Origin: an uncultured Oscillospiraceae bacterium
Lineage (GTDB): Bacteria > Bacillota > Clostridia > Oscillospirales > Oscillospiraceae
Reading direction: 5' to 3'
DNA length: 24,609 bases
Assembly: GCA_900758315.1 (NCBI GenBank)
Contig: CAAERF010000314.1
Coordinates: 1-24,609, forward strand
The translations under genes and the position numbers were made by a program. How positions within the stretch are numbered: the first letter of the stretch is position 1; each line of letters starts with the position of its first letter. The notes beneath the pieces are model-generated. The model saw nothing but the letters and a program-made list of their open reading frames with translations. It did no database searches and was not told where the DNA came from. Shown here in pieces: positions 1 to 7,985 of the stretch.

Positions 1-67
1 CCACGGGCGGCCGGTAGCCATTGAAATGACCAAAAAACAGCTGGAAAAACAGTTTAAGCGGAGCTGA
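1..67 (+). CDS. mutL: DNA mismatch repair protein MutL, C-terminal end only (partial)
   Basis: The reading frame is open from the window edge and ends at TGA 65-67. The last 21 residues begin with HGRP, the motif that closes the MutL C-terminal endonuclease/dimerisation domain, and end in a basic tail (QLEKQFKRS). MutL couples mismatch recognition by MutS to strand cleavage. It lies 24 nt upstream of miaA, and mutL-miaA-hfq is a common order in bacteria. The call rests on few residues plus this synteny. Confidence 0.75.
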   Translation, partial: HGRPVAIEMTKKQLEKQFKRS

Positions 68-91
68 CAGCCGGAAAAGGAGGCGGAATCT

Positions 92-1030
92 GTGAACCGA
101 ACCGTAGTCTGTGTGGTGGGGCCCACCGCCTCGGGCAAGACCAAACTGGGAGTGGCATTGGCCCACCTGCTGGACGGAGAGGTGGTCTCTGCCGACTCCA
201 TGCAGATCTACCGCCGGATGGACATCGGCACCGCCAAGCCCACGCCGGAGGAGATGGAGGGAGTGCCCCACCACATGATCGATGTGGCGGAGCCGGAGGA
301 GAACTGGTCCGCGGCCCGGTACGTGGCGGCGGCCACTCAGTGTGTGGAGGACATCTTCGCCCGGGGAAAGCGGCCCATTGTGGTGGGCGGCACCGGGCTG
401 TATGTGGACTCTCTGATTTCCGGCCGCACCTTTGCGGTCCAGAGTACCGGCTGGCGCCGACGGCTTCAGGAACGGGCCGCCGCAGAGGGGATCGAACCGC
501 TGCGGGAGGAGCTGCGCCAGGTGGACCCGGAGGCCTATCAGCGCATCGCGGCCGCCGACGAAAAGCGGATCATCCGGGCCCTGGAGGTCTGGCACGAGAC
601 GGGCAAGACCATCACCCAACACAATGAGGAGACCCAACGCCAGCCGCCACGGTACCGGGCGGTGACCATCGGGCTGAACTTCGCCGAACGGCGGGACCTG
701 TGGGACCGGATCAACCGGCGGGTGGACGAGATGATGGCCCAGGGCCTGGCGGAGGAAGTGCGGCAGCTGCTGGACAGCGGCGTGTCCCGGACCTGTACCG
801 CCATGCAGGCCATCGGCTATAAGGAGCTGGCGGCGGCGGTGACCGGTCAGGGAGACCTTGCGGCTGCGGCGGAGGAAGTGAAGCTGCGCAGCCGTCAATA
901 TGCCAAGCGTCAGCTGACCTGGTTCCGGCGAAACCGGGAAACTTTGTGGCATGTCTGGGCGGGAGAGCCTGATTTTGCGGCGGCCCGCCATTTTGCGACA
1001 GAAAAAATGGAAGAATATGGGGTACTATGA
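92..1030 (+). CDS. miaA: tRNA dimethylallyltransferase MiaA
   Basis: MiaA transfers a dimethylallyl group from DMAPP to N6 of adenosine 37 in tRNAs reading UNN codons, in the cytoplasm. The 312-aa protein has the family's usual length. It shows the P-loop GPTASGKT at residues 10-17, the substrate motif SADSMQIYR near residue 34, and MQAIGYKEL with KRQLTWFRR towards the C-terminus. The start is GTG at 92, preceded by AAAGGAGG at 76-83. It sits between mutL and hfq, probably in one transcript. Nothing looks unusual. Confidence 0.97.
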   Translation: MNRTVVCVVGPTASGKTKLGVALAHLLDGEVVSADSMQIYRRMDIGTAKPTPEEMEGVPHHMIDVAEPEENWSAARYVAAATQCVEDIFARGKRPIVVGGTGLYVDSLISGRTFAVQSTGWRRRLQERAAAEGIEPLREELRQVDPEAYQRIAAADEKRIIRALEVWHETGKTITQHNEETQRQPPRYRAVTIGLNFAERRDLWDRINRRVDEMMAQGLAEEVRQLLDSGVSRTCTAMQAIGYKELAAAVTGQGDLAAAAEEVKLRSRQYAKRQLTWFRRNRETLWHVWAGEPDFAAARHFATEKMEEYGVL

Positions 1031-1110
1031 ACGGGAGGACAAGCCCTTCCGTCTGCAATAGAGAGAAACGGCATTGTCCCAATCTGAAACGTGAAGGAAG
1101 TGCCTACAAC

Positions 1111-1365
1111 ATGCAAAAGAACAGCAATCTACAGGACGTTTACCTTGCCAGTGTGCGGAAGAACCGGCTGAACGTGACCATGTTCCTGATGAACGGCTAC
1201 CAGCTGCGGGGCGTGATCACCGGATACGACTCCTTTACCGTGGTGCTCAACTCGGACGGACGGCAGCAGGTGATCTACAAGCACGCCATCTCCACCATCG
1301 TGGCGGAACGACCGGTGGATCTCAGCGATGGGGAGATCAGTGGAGGGTCCCGTCAGCGGCTGTAA
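1111..1365 (+). CDS. hfq: RNA chaperone Hfq
   Basis: Hfq is a hexameric Sm-like protein that binds sRNAs and A/U-rich mRNA. The 84-aa product carries Sm1 (NVTMFLMNGYQLRGVITGYD) and the Sm2 signature YKHAIST. I chose ATG 1111, which has GAAGGAAG upstream at 1093-1100. The longer frame from 1027 would add a 28-residue non-homologous extension that overlaps the miaA stop. The first residues (NLQDVYL) match the usual Hfq N-terminus. The C-terminal tail is short, as in Firmicutes. Confidence 0.96.
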   Translation: MQKNSNLQDVYLASVRKNRLNVTMFLMNGYQLRGVITGYDSFTVVLNSDGRQQVIYKHAISTIVAERPVDLSDGEISGGSRQRL

Positions 1366-1388
1366 CCCCTGGAAAGGACGGGTCGTAC

Positions 1389-2648
1389 ATGAAACCGGGA
1401 AAATGGATTCCAAAAATCGTCATGGTGGCGTTTTTCGTCGGCGCACTGCTCTACTTTGTGGGCTATGCGGTCCGGACGTTCCGCAGTGAGGTCACCACCA
1501 CCGTCATCCACACCAGCACGGTGGAGGACTCGGTGGAGGGGACCGGACTGGTCATCCGCCGGGAGGAGCCGGTGGAGGGCACCGGAGAGCTGATGGAGGT
1601 GCTGCCCGCGGAGGGTGAGACGGTGGCCAAAGGGGAGACCCTGGCCCTGATCTACGAGAGCGGCGAGGCCCTGGAGCAGCAGGAAGAGCTGGACCAGAAG
1701 GAGGCGGAGCTGGAGGCCCTCCAGTACGTCCTGAGCCACAGCTCGGAGTCCTCGGACACGGTGGAGCTGAGCCGGAACATCATCTCCGCCATGGAATCCC
1801 TTCGTTCCCAGGTGGCCCAGGAGAATCTGACCCAGGTGGACGAGCAGATGCAGAAGCTGGAGACCATGATCTACCGGCAGGATTACACCTACCGGGGCAG
1901 TGAGGCGGTGACCAAGGAGATGAACCGCCTCAACCAGGAGATCAAGGAGCTGAAGGAGTCCCAGGACAGCGCCGTCTCCAGGCAGAAGGCCCAGGCGGCG
2001 GGGACCTTTTCCACCATCGTGGACGGGTATGAGCATGTGCTGCCCCCGGAGGTCCTCGACGGCCTGACCCCCTCCAAGCTGGAGGAACTGAAAGAGCAGC
2101 AGCAGGAGGTGGAGGAAGACCGCTACCTGGGCAAGATCGTCACCGGAAAGCGCTGGTACTTCGCCGCCGCCATGGATCAGGCGGACACCGAGCGGATGCG
2201 CAAGGGCCTGACGGTCACTGTCCGCTTTGACGACGTGGCCGGCGACCAGCCCATGACCGTCTACTCCATCGGCGATGCGGAGGACGGCAAGGTGGTGGTG
2301 GTCTTCTCCTCCAACCGGCACCTGAACGAGACCTCTCTGCTGCGCAGTCAGAACGTGTCCGTCATCTACGCCAGCTACACCGGCTTCCGCATTCCCAAGG
2401 AGGCCCTGCGGATGGATGGCGACCAGTACTATGTCTACCGCATCAACGGCGTCCAGATCCGCCAGGCCAAGGTGGACATTCTGGCGGAGACCGAGGACTA
2501 CTTTGTGGTCTGGCAGGGCGAGTCCGTGGATGAGGACGGCAACTCCGTGGATCAGAGCCAGCTGGAAAAGGCCAAGCAGATCCGGGACGGCGATACCATT
2601 GTAATCCGCGGCACTGGCCTGTACGACGGCAAGGTGATCCAGCAGTAA
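1389..2648 (+). CDS. HlyD-like membrane adaptor protein, orphan (no transporter nearby)
   Basis: The 419-aa protein has one N-terminal membrane anchor (about residues 10-28). A barrel-sandwich/lipoyl-like segment follows (about 45-95, with GTGLVIRREEPV and AEGETVAKGETLALIYE). Next come Glu/Gln-rich coiled coils (about 95-200) and a beta-rich C-terminal region. This is the layout of HlyD/RND-type adaptor proteins of Clostridia. Such adaptors usually partner an ABC or other exporter, but none is encoded here. It lies 23 nt after hfq and just before yggS-sepF-divIVA, which hints at an envelope or division role (inference). ATG 1389 follows GGAAAGGACGG. The family call is firm; the substrate is unknown. 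Confidence 0.8.
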   Translation: MKPGKWIPKIVMVAFFVGALLYFVGYAVRTFRSEVTTTVIHTSTVEDSVEGTGLVIRREEPVEGTGELMEVLPAEGETVAKGETLALIYESGEALEQQEELDQKEAELEALQYVLSHSSESSDTVELSRNIISAMESLRSQVAQENLTQVDEQMQKLETMIYRQDYTYRGSEAVTKEMNRLNQEIKELKESQDSAVSRQKAQAAGTFSTIVDGYEHVLPPEVLDGLTPSKLEELKEQQQEVEEDRYLGKIVTGKRWYFAAAMDQADTERMRKGLTVTVRFDDVAGDQPMTVYSIGDAEDGKVVVVFSSNRHLNETSLLRSQNVSVIYASYTGFRIPKEALRMDGDQYYVYRINGVQIRQAKVDILAETEDYFVVWQGESVDEDGNSVDQSQLEKAKQIRDGDTIVIRGTGLYDGKVIQQ

Positions 2649-2701
2649 AGGGAAAAATGCGCCCTCAGTGCGAATATCAAAGAGAAAGGCGGTGTCTGAG
2701 C

Positions 2702-3412
2702 ATGGCGCTACAGGAAAACATCAGACAGGTACAGCAGAGGATTCAGGAGGCGGCCCGGCAGGCCGGCCGGGACCCGAATGAGATCACCCTGGTGGCCGCC
2801 ACCAAGGTCCAGACCTCCGAGACCATCCGTGAGGCCATCGCCGGCGGCATCCGGGTCTGCGGTGAGAACCGGGTCCAGGAGTTCAACCAGCACTGGGCCG
2901 ACGGGGCCTATGAGGGGGCGGATGTCCACTTCATCGGGCACCTGCAAAAGAACAAGCTCAAGTACCTGGTGGGCAAGGTGTCTCTGATCGAGTCGGTGGA
3001 CTCGGAGGAGCTGATCCGGCTCATCGACAAACGGGCCCAGAATCTGGGCGTGGTCCAGGACATCCTCATCGAGGTGAACATCGGCGGTGAGGCCAGCAAA
3101 TCCGGCGTGACCCCGGCCCGGGCGGCGGAGCTGATTGGCCTGGCGGCGGAGCTGCCCGGAGTCAACCCCAGAGGACTGATGGCAATCCCGCCAATTTCCC
3201 GCGAATTGGGACAAAACAGGCGATTTTTTGCCGCTATGTATCAGCTTTTTATTGACATAAAGGGGAAATCGTACGATAATAAAACTACTATCGACTGCTT
3301 ATCCATGGGGATGAGCGGTGATTTCGAGGACGCCATTGCCGAGGGAGCAACGCAGGTTCGTGTGGGAACTGCGCTGTTTGGAGCCCGGCCTCCCATGCGG
3401 GCCAACGGATAA
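2702..3412 (+). CDS. yggS: YggS-family PLP-binding protein (PLP homeostasis)
   Basis: YggS/YlmE/PLPBP proteins are fold-type III PLP carriers that control vitamin B6 and amino-acid balance. The 236-aa product has the PLP lysine in VAATK (K35), GENRVQEF, HFIGHLQKNK and the phosphate-binding end LSMGMSGDFEDAI...VRVGTALFGAR. I chose ATG 2702 because GAAAGGCGG lies at 2684-2692 and homology begins there; the frame is open back to ATG 2657. From about 3180 the codon choice turns AT-rich (TTA, ATA, AAT, ACT) although the protein stays normal. That stretch holds a sigma-A-like promoter. As in other Firmicutes, the gene sits just before sepF. Confidence 0.95.
   Translation: MALQENIRQVQQRIQEAARQAGRDPNEITLVAATKVQTSETIREAIAGGIRVCGENRVQEFNQHWADGAYEGADVHFIGHLQKNKLKYLVGKVSLIESVDSEELIRLIDKRAQNLGVVQDILIEVNIGGEASKSGVTPARAAELIGLAAELPGVNPRGLMAIPPISRELGQNRRFFAAMYQLFIDIKGKSYDNKTTIDCLSMGMSGDFEDAIAEGATQVRVGTALFGARPPMRANG
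3252..3280 (+). promoter_or_regulatory. Internal sigma-A promoter inside yggS, for sepF-divIVA-ileS
   Basis: The -35 TTGACA (3252-3257) is perfect, the spacer is 17 nt, and the -10 is GATAAT (3275-3280), one base off TATAAT. It lies in an AT-rich island within otherwise GC-rich coding sequence. Transcription would start near 3287 and give a leader of about 180 nt before sepF. The match is seen directly; its activity is inferred. Confidence 0.7.
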
Positions 3413-3470
3413 GCCCGGGGCTCCATCCCTGGTTTTTAGAGATATTATAAATTAGGAGGACACAATACTT

Positions 3471-3944
3471 ATGAGCTTCATGGATGAACTGAGACGCCTG
3501 GCCCGTCCCTATGAGGATGACGACGACTTTTTGGATGAAGACCTGGAAGAGCCCTTTGCAGAGCCCCGGGAGGACCGCAGAGCCCGCAGAAAGCGGGAGG
3601 ACCGCGACGACGACATGGATACCGGCTACACGGTGAACAACGACAAGGTGGTCAACATCAACACCACCACCCAGCTCCAGGTGGTCCTGGTCAAGCCGGA
3701 GAACTTCCAGGAGGCCTCCACCATTGCCGACCACCTGCGGGATAAGCGCACCGTGGTCCTGAACCTGGAGTCCACCAACAAGGACGTGGCACGCCGCATG
3801 GTGGACTTCCTGTCCGGCGCCTGCTACACCCTGGAGGGGAAGATCAAGAAGGTGGCTGTGGCGACCTACATCATCACGCCCTACAACGTGGACATCATCG
3901 GCGATCTGATCGACGAGTTGGAAAACAACGGCATGTACTTTTGA
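3471..3944 (+). CDS. sepF: Cell division protein SepF
   Basis: SepF polymerises into rings that bundle FtsZ and tether it to the membrane at the septum. The 157-aa protein starts with a short amphipathic segment (MSFMDELRRLARPY), the membrane-targeting part in known SepF. An acidic/arginine-rich linker follows (about 15-52), then the globular SepF domain (about 60-150: VVLVKPENFQEA, VVLNLES, DVARRMVDFLSG). ATG 3471 follows AGGAGGA (3454-3460). The ylmG and ylmH genes that separate sepF and divIVA in Bacillus are missing here. Confidence 0.96.
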   Translation: MSFMDELRRLARPYEDDDDFLDEDLEEPFAEPREDRRARRKREDRDDDMDTGYTVNNDKVVNINTTTQLQVVLVKPENFQEASTIADHLRDKRTVVLNLESTNKDVARRMVDFLSGACYTLEGKIKKVAVATYIITPYNVDIIGDLIDELENNGMYF

Positions 3945-4009
3945 GGAAGTGCCCCGCACCCAGATAAAACAGACCGTATAAAGAGAATAAGGATAAAGGG
4001 GGATATGCC

Positions 4010-4747
4010 ATGCTGACGCCGCAGGAAGTTGCTGAACACGGCTTTTCCAAGGCCCACGTAGGCGGCTACAATATGAAGGAAGTGGACGACTTTCTGGATC
4101 AGGTGACCGAGGATTACGGTCAGCTGTACAAGGAATGTGCCGTCCTGAAAGGCAAGATCAAGGTCCTGGCGGAGAAGATCTCCGAGTACCGTGAGACCGA
4201 GGAGGCCATGCGCTCCACCCTCCTGTCCGCCCAGAAGATGGCCAAGACCATGGTGGCGGAGGCCGAGGAGGAGAAGAAGCAGAGAATCGCCGACGCCGAG
4301 AAGCTGGGCCTCCAGCGCAAGGCCGAGGTCGAGCGGGAAGTGGCCGAGGCCGAGGGCAAGCTGGCTGCGGCTCAGGCCTCCACCCAGCAGTTTATCAACC
4401 AGGTGCGGGAGCTGGTCCGCCGGGAGGCGGAGTTCCTGGACAAGCTGCCCACCATGAAGGTGACGGTTGCGGAGGAGACTGCGCCCAAGGCGGCGGAGCA
4501 GAAGCAGGAACCGGCAGAGGCGCCGGAGACGGAAGCGCCCGCAGCAGAGGTCGCCGGTGACTCCATCGACCAGATCCTCCAGGAGGAGCAGGATCCCCAG
4601 CCCGAAGCGCCCGCAGAGGTCGAGAAGGAACTGGTGGGCGTGGCGGCAGGTGCCGGCGCAGAAGCCGACATGGATCTGGAAGAGCTGACCGGTAGCCGCA
4701 TCGATTTTGACAACCTGAAATTCGGCAAAGATTACGAGATTGAGTGA
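4010..4747 (+). CDS. divIVA: DivIVA-family cell division/polarity protein
   Basis: DivIVA recognises curved membrane at poles and septa and recruits division or envelope proteins. The 245-aa protein has the N-terminal DivIVA membrane-binding segment (PQEVAEHGFSKAHVGGYNMK, then EVDDFLDQV). A long coiled coil covers about residues 30-150. The last 90 residues are an Ala/Glu/Pro-rich low-complexity tail. In B. subtilis the membrane contact uses F17-R18; the equivalent place here reads HVGG. ATG 4010 follows AAAGGGGGA. The gene lies 65 nt after sepF and precedes ileS, the usual Firmicutes order. Confidence 0.93.
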   Translation: MLTPQEVAEHGFSKAHVGGYNMKEVDDFLDQVTEDYGQLYKECAVLKGKIKVLAEKISEYRETEEAMRSTLLSAQKMAKTMVAEAEEEKKQRIADAEKLGLQRKAEVEREVAEAEGKLAAAQASTQQFINQVRELVRREAEFLDKLPTMKVTVAEETAPKAAEQKQEPAEAPETEAPAAEVAGDSIDQILQEEQDPQPEAPAEVEKELVGVAAGAGAEADMDLEELTGSRIDFDNLKFGKDYEIE

Positions 4748-4771
4748 TCTTTGCGGACATACTGCGCCTTT

Positions 4772-4801
4772 AACATAGCCGTTATAAAACACGGCTATGT
4801 T
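4772..4801 (+). terminator. Perfect 10-bp hairpin between divIVA and ileS (weak terminator or attenuator)
   Basis: AACATAGCCG (4772-4781) pairs perfectly with CGGCTATGTT (4792-4801) across a 10-nt AT-rich loop. No continuous T-run follows (ATTGTGCATTTG), so strong intrinsic termination is unlikely. It may cut read-through into ileS or stabilise an mRNA end. I see no T-box sequence in the 112 nt before ileS. Confidence 0.5.
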
Positions 4802-4859
4802 ATTGTGCATTTGTGTGCCATGATCTGTCACAAACAAGAAAGAGGAGACGAAGAAGAAT

Positions 4860-7691
4860 ATGGCTGATTACAACAAAACCATCAATCTGCCCAAGACAGA
4901 TTTTCCCATGCGTGCGGCCCTGGCCAAGCGGGAGCCCGGCATGCTGGAGGAGATGAACCGCAAGGATCTCTACCACAAGCTCATGGACAAGAACAAGGGC
5001 AAGACGCCCTTTATTCTCCACGACGGGCCTCCCTACGCCAACGGCGACATTCACATTGGCACCGCCATGAACAAGATCCTCAAGGACTTCATCATTCGCT
5101 ACAAGAACATGACCGGCCACTATGCTCCTTACGTCCCCGGCTGGGACACCCATGGCATGCCCATCGAGACCGCCATTCAGAAGAAGGGCGTCAAGCGCAA
5201 CACCATGCCTGTCCCCGAGTTTCGTGACAAGTGCCGGGCCTTTGCACTGGACTTCCTGGACCGTCAGCGGGAGCAGTTCAAGCGCCTGGGCGGCATCGGC
5301 GACTGGGAAAAGCCCTACGTCACCCTGACGCCCGAGTTTGAGGCGGAACAGATCAAGGTCTTCGGCGCCATGGCCGCCAAGAACTACATCTATCAGGGCT
5401 TGAAGCCGGTCTACTGGTGCCCCACCTGTGAGACCGCCCTGGCTGAGGCCGAGGTGGAATACGCCGACGATCCCGTCACCACCATCTTCGTCAAGTTCAA
5501 GGTCCACGACGACAAGGGCAAGCTGGCCCAGTACGGCGACCTGGACAAGATGTTCTTTGTGATCTGGACCACCACCACCTGGACCCTGCCGGGCAACATG
5601 GCCATCTGCCTGAACCCCCAGCTGGAGTACTCCCTGGTGAAGATCCCCACCGGCGAAATCCTCATCATGGCCACCGACCTGGTCAAGAGCGTTATGGATG
5701 AGTCCGGTATCTCCGAGTACGAGACCGTCGCCACGATGTTCGGCGATGAGTTTGAGTATATGACCGCCTACCACCCCTTTATGAACCGGGACTCCCTGAT
5801 TATCCTGGGCGACCACGTCACCCTGGACGCCGGTTCCGGCTGCGTCCACACCGCGCCCTCCTTCGGCTTGGACGACTTCTATGTCTGCCAGCGCTATGAC
5901 AGCATCCCCACCGACGTGGAGATGGAGGTCTCGGTGAACGCACAGGGCTTCCTGAACGAGTTCGCCGGTCCCTACGCCGGGCTGCATGTGACCAAGGCCC
6001 ATCCGGTGATCTTCAAGGATCTGGTGGAAATGGGCGCCATCCTGTCCAGCAAGGACATCGTCCACAGCTATCCCCACTGCTGGCGCTGCAAGAAGCCCAT
6101 CATCTTCCGGGCCACCCAGCAGTGGTTCGCCAGCGTGGACGCCATCAAGGACGCCGCCGTGGAGGCCTGCGATAACATCCAGTGGAAGCCCGAGTGGGGC
6201 AAGGAGCGGATGGTCTCCATGATCCGGGAGCGCTCCGACTGGTGCATCTCCCGTCAGCGCACCTGGGGTGTGCCCATTCCCATCTTCTTCTGCAAGGACT
6301 GCGGCAAGCCCTACTGCACCGAGGAGTCCATCCAGAAGGTGTCCGACATCTTCCGGGTAGAGGGCTCCAACGCCTGGTGGGCCAGGGAAGCTGCCGAGCT
6401 CATGCCCGAAGGCGCCAAGTGCGAGTGCGGCTGCACCGAGTTCACCAAGGAACAGGATATTATGGACGTGTGGTTTGACTCCGGCTCCACCTGGGCCGCC
6501 GTCTGCGACGAGAATCCCGCACATCCCGAGCTGAGTTATCCCACCGACCTGTATCTGGAAGGCGGCGACCAGTATCGCGGCTGGTTCCAGTCCTCCATGC
6601 TCACCTCCATTGCCGCCCGTGGCGTGGCGCCCTATAAGCGCATCATCACCCATGGCTGGACCGTGGATGGCAAGGGCAAGGCCATGCACAAGTCCTTGGG
6701 CAACACCGTGGCGCCCCAGGACATCATCAAGGATTACGGCGCAGACATCCTGCGTCTGTGGGTGTCCTCCGCCGACTACACCCAGGATATGCGCATCTCC
6801 AAGCCCATCCTGAAGCAGCTGTCCGACGCCTACCTGAAGATCCGCAACACCAGCCGGTACATTCTGGGCAACCTGAACGGCTTCGACCCGGCCACCGATA
6901 TGGTGCCCGATCAGGAGCTGATGGAGCTGGATCAGTGGGCGCTGGCCGCCACCAACCGCTTGGTAGAGGCGGCACGGGCCGGCTACGACAGCTACGACTT
7001 CCACAACGTATATCGCGCTGTGTATAACTTCTGTGTGGTGGATATGTCCAACTTCTATCTGGACATCATCAAGGACCGGCTGTACTGCTCCGCCGTGGGT
7101 TCCTATGAGCGCCGCAGTGCCCAGACCGCCATCTACAAGGTTCTGGACACCCTGGTCCGGGTGATCAGCCCCATCCTGGTCTTTACCAGTGAGGAGATCT
7201 GGGGCGTCATGCCTCACGACGCATCTGCCGATCCGGAGAGCGTGCTCTTCAACGACATCCCCGAAGTGAATCCCGCCTGGAAGCTCAGCGACGAGAAGGC
7301 TGCCTACTGGGATACCATCATGAAGCTGAAGGGCGACGTGAACCAGGCTCTGGAGAAGGCACGTGCCGCCAAGACCTGCAAGAAGTCCACCGATGCCAAG
7401 GTGACCCTGTACCTGAACGACAAGGCCATGGCAGTCTATGAGACCGTGAAGGACGCGGACCTGGCTCAGCTGTTCATCGTCTCCAAGGTGGTGCCCGTGC
7501 AGGACGCCGCTCCGGCCGACGCCGTTGTGGGCGAGAACGTAGAGGGCCTGGCCGTCACCGTGGAGATGGACGAGGATCCCAAGTGCGTCCGCTGCTGGCT
7601 CCACCATCCCGACATCGGTCAGGACGCTGAGCACCCCGAGCTGTGCCCCCGCTGCGCCGCTGTGGTGAAGACCATGGTGCTGGAGGACTGA
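4860..7691 (+). CDS. ileS: Isoleucyl-tRNA synthetase
   Basis: IleRS charges tRNA-Ile with isoleucine and edits misactivated valine. The 943-aa protein shows HDGPPYANGDIHIG (about 54-67), GWDTHGMPIE, the zinc-type WCPTCETALAEAEVEY, the family's VWFDSG and GGDQYRGWFQ, and the C-terminal zinc site CVRCW...CPRC. Two class-I signatures are not canonical: HIGH reads HIGT (65-68) and KMSKS reads AMHKS (608-612, then LGN). ATG 4860 has AGAGGAG upstream at 4841-4847. It closes the division-gene cluster as in Bacillus. The internal frame is fully open and the length fits, so I read it as an active enzyme of a variant subtype. Confidence 0.97.
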   Translation: MADYNKTINLPKTDFPMRAALAKREPGMLEEMNRKDLYHKLMDKNKGKTPFILHDGPPYANGDIHIGTAMNKILKDFIIRYKNMTGHYAPYVPGWDTHGMPIETAIQKKGVKRNTMPVPEFRDKCRAFALDFLDRQREQFKRLGGIGDWEKPYVTLTPEFEAEQIKVFGAMAAKNYIYQGLKPVYWCPTCETALAEAEVEYADDPVTTIFVKFKVHDDKGKLAQYGDLDKMFFVIWTTTTWTLPGNMAICLNPQLEYSLVKIPTGEILIMATDLVKSVMDESGISEYETVATMFGDEFEYMTAYHPFMNRDSLIILGDHVTLDAGSGCVHTAPSFGLDDFYVCQRYDSIPTDVEMEVSVNAQGFLNEFAGPYAGLHVTKAHPVIFKDLVEMGAILSSKDIVHSYPHCWRCKKPIIFRATQQWFASVDAIKDAAVEACDNIQWKPEWGKERMVSMIRERSDWCISRQRTWGVPIPIFFCKDCGKPYCTEESIQKVSDIFRVEGSNAWWAREAAELMPEGAKCECGCTEFTKEQDIMDVWFDSGSTWAAVCDENPAHPELSYPTDLYLEGGDQYRGWFQSSMLTSIAARGVAPYKRIITHGWTVDGKGKAMHKSLGNTVAPQDIIKDYGADILRLWVSSADYTQDMRISKPILKQLSDAYLKIRNTSRYILGNLNGFDPATDMVPDQELMELDQWALAATNRLVEAARAGYDSYDFHNVYRAVYNFCVVDMSNFYLDIIKDRLYCSAVGSYERRSAQTAIYKVLDTLVRVISPILVFTSEEIWGVMPHDASADPESVLFNDIPEVNPAWKLSDEKAAYWDTIMKLKGDVNQALEKARAAKTCKKSTDAKVTLYLNDKAMAVYETVKDADLAQLFIVSKVVPVQDAAPADAVVGENVEGLAVTVEMDEDPKCVRCWLHHPDIGQDAEHPELCPRCAAVVKTMVLED

Positions 7692-7696
7692 TTGAT

Positions 7697-7847
7697 TCAC
7701 AAAATGCAGGCATTTTGTGAGTGTTGCAGCCTGACTGCGCGCTTTCCCTGTGGGAATGCACTTGCAGGCTGAGAGGTGAAATTCCCGAGGTACATGCCCT
7801 CAGAAATTTCTGATCGCACTTGATTCCGTCATTAAAAAATGACGGAA
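7697..7847. other. Cluster of four hairpins in the ileS-mnmG intergenic region (possible structured RNA or repeat)
   Basis: Four stems follow one another. (a) 7697-7706 with 7711-7720: 10 bp, perfect, loop CAGG. (b) CAGCCTG 7727-7733 with CAGGCTG 7765-7771, enclosing TTCCC/GGGAA (7744-7748/7752-7756). (c) GAAATT 7778-7783 with AATTTC 7805-7810, enclosing GAGG/CCTC. (d) TTCCGTCATT 7824-7833 with AATGACGGAA 7838-7847: 10 bp, perfect, loop AAAA. No reading frame explains them. An alternative pairing, GTGTTG (7721-7726) with CAACGC (7865-7870), would compete with stem b. It could be a 3'-UTR structure of ileS, an sRNA or a dispersed repeat. No known RNA family recognised. Confidence 0.55.
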
Positions 7848-7876
7848 CTCTGCGAGGCTTTGTACAACGCATAGAG

Positions 7877-7915
7877 AGTCCCTTTGGGAGGTTTCGCTTT
7901 CCAAAGGGGCTTTTT
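7877..7915 (+). terminator. Intrinsic terminator ahead of mnmG
   Basis: AGTCCCTTTGG (7877-7887) pairs with CCAAAGGGGCT (7901-7911) with one G-T pair, around a small loop. A T-run follows (7911-7915, then CTGTT). It would end the ileS transcript or the structured RNA before it. The mnmG promoter begins right after it. Confidence 0.88.
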
Positions 7916-7918
7916 CTG

Positions 7919-7947
7919 TTGTGGTTTGAGGAGAAACGTGTTACAAT
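7919..7947 (+). promoter_or_regulatory. Sigma-A promoter of mnmG
   Basis: The -35 is TTGTGG (7919-7924), the spacer is 17 nt, and the -10 is TACAAT (7942-7947). It follows directly on the terminator tail. The start point would be near 7954, giving a leader of about 30 nt. Confidence 0.65.
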
Positions 7948-7985
7948 GAGAAAAATTCTTTGCCAAAAGAGGGACTGTGACGCAC

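Noticed and set aside
3941..3982. Promoter with TATAAA before divIVA
   Set aside because: No -35 at acceptable spacing; the nearest TTGAGG is 30 nt away. The promoter inside yggS is much better.
4803..4824. Promoter TTGTGC/CATGAT before ileS
   Set aside because: The spacer is only 10 nt and both boxes match poorly.
4748..4859. T-box riboswitch ahead of ileS
   Set aside because: The gap is only 112 nt, and there is no T-box sequence or specifier stem. Only one simple hairpin is present.
4800..7700. 966-codon open frame on the minus strand opposite ileS
   Set aside because: It mirrors ileS in GC-rich sequence. The protein is a Leu/Gly/His/Val-rich shadow without a recognisable domain, while ileS is certain.
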